64,000 nt of DNA from Heterocephalus glaber (taxonomy: Eukaryota > Chordata > Mammalia > Rodentia > Bathyergidae): positions 13,841,671 through 13,905,670 of the forward strand of contig NW_004624782.1 of assembly GCF_000247695.1 (NCBI RefSeq), read 5' to 3'. The translations under genes were made by a program, and so were the position numbers. Positions 63,517 through 64,000 of the stretch are shown here, one piece after another. The notes beneath the pieces were generated by a model. It saw nothing but the letters and a program-made list of their open reading frames with translations. It had not been told where the DNA came from and searched no databases. Positions within the stretch are counted from its first letter, which is position 1. Each line of letters opens with the position of its first letter.

Positions 63517-64000
63517 CTGGGAGGGAGAGGGGGCACACAATGGAAGCTGCTCTCTCTGCTCCCGAGCCTCCCCTCCTCCTGTTCCTGTTCACGTGAACTT
63601 CATGTCCTGCCTCCTTTCTCTGGGCGGAGCCTCACTGTGGCCCCTTCCTCCCTGCAGGCCTGATTCCTGCTCCAGATCTTAGAGCACAACTCAGTACGCA
63701 GGTGAACTCAAGAGAGCAATTAAAAACTCGTAGTCACAACCCTTTGAACTCCGCTGGGGGCTGAAGCAGCATCCGACACCCACAGAGAGAGATGTTCTCA
63801 CCTTACACCTCTGATGCCCAGAGGCTGGGAAACCTGTTATTTTGCAAATCAGAGGAAGCTCATTAAACTCAAATTTTCCTTCTTAATGGGGCAGCTAATT
63901 GAGACCAATAAACTTTTACCCCTATGAGCCCTAGAGAGAACTGAGGCTGACAAAGAGTTAAAAGAAAAAAAAAAAACCCACTTTCCAAGAGGGGAGGAGA
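63517..64000 (-). other. ZNF629: ZNF629 5' intron or upstream sequence
   Basis: An acceptor-like CTCCCAG on the minus strand abuts 63516, so this is intron upstream of the first coding exon. No repeat, exon or promoter is recognised up to the window edge. Confidence 0.5.

Overview
This window is mammalian nuclear DNA, almost certainly from a rodent outside the mouse/rat group. Introns and intergenic DNA carry dozens of short tRNA-derived ID-type SINEs (A box like TAGCTCAGTGG, B box like GTTCGATCC, ending GGTACC plus poly-A) mixed with 7SL-derived B1-like SINEs, and older MIR, L2 and L1 debris. I cannot name the species. The window has two runs of N: 10059-10158 and 62507-62641.

Gene order is that of human 16p11.2: SRCAP (+, 3' two thirds, 488-20376), TMEM265 (+, 22363-25722, apparently broken), PHKG2 (+, 29919-38645), CFAP119/CCDC189 (-, 39010-42696), RNF40 (+, 43421-53820) and ZNF629 (-, 60672-63482). 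I placed exons by eye from GT/AG sites and codon phase. The joined lengths are consistent: PHKG2 406 aa, RNF40 1000 aa and CFAP119 330 aa all close in frame, and the SRCAP part closes as 2208 codons plus stop. ZNF629 would be 869 aa if its gap hides one zinc finger.

Layout: 1-20.8 kb is SRCAP, with SINE-packed introns at 4.9-10.4 and 11.0-14.0 kb that also hold two DNA-transposon MITEs (mariner-like and hAT-like). The TMEM265 locus lies at 22.3-26.0 kb. After 3 kb of old L1 and SINEs, the CpG-rich PHKG2 promoter lies near 29.0-29.6 kb. PHKG2 and CFAP119 converge tail to tail near 38.9 kb. CFAP119 and RNF40 diverge from a shared CpG/CCAAT/NRF1/X-box promoter (42.7-43.24 kb). Past RNF40, a CpG-rich block at 55.0-55.7 kb lies between two gene 3' ends and has no assigned gene. 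ZNF629, with a long 3' UTR, fills the rest.

The genes are not a pathway. SRCAP (H2A.Z-loading remodeller) and RNF40 (E3 for H2B monoubiquitination) are chromatin factors, PHKG2 is the catalytic subunit of phosphorylase kinase, CFAP119 is a cilium/flagellum protein, TMEM265 is a small CD225/dispanin-like membrane protein, and ZNF629 is a C2H2 zinc-finger protein. The most notable observations are the two +1 frameshifts in TMEM265, the two MITEs, the orphan CpG block, and the wrongly sized gap in the ZNF629 finger array.
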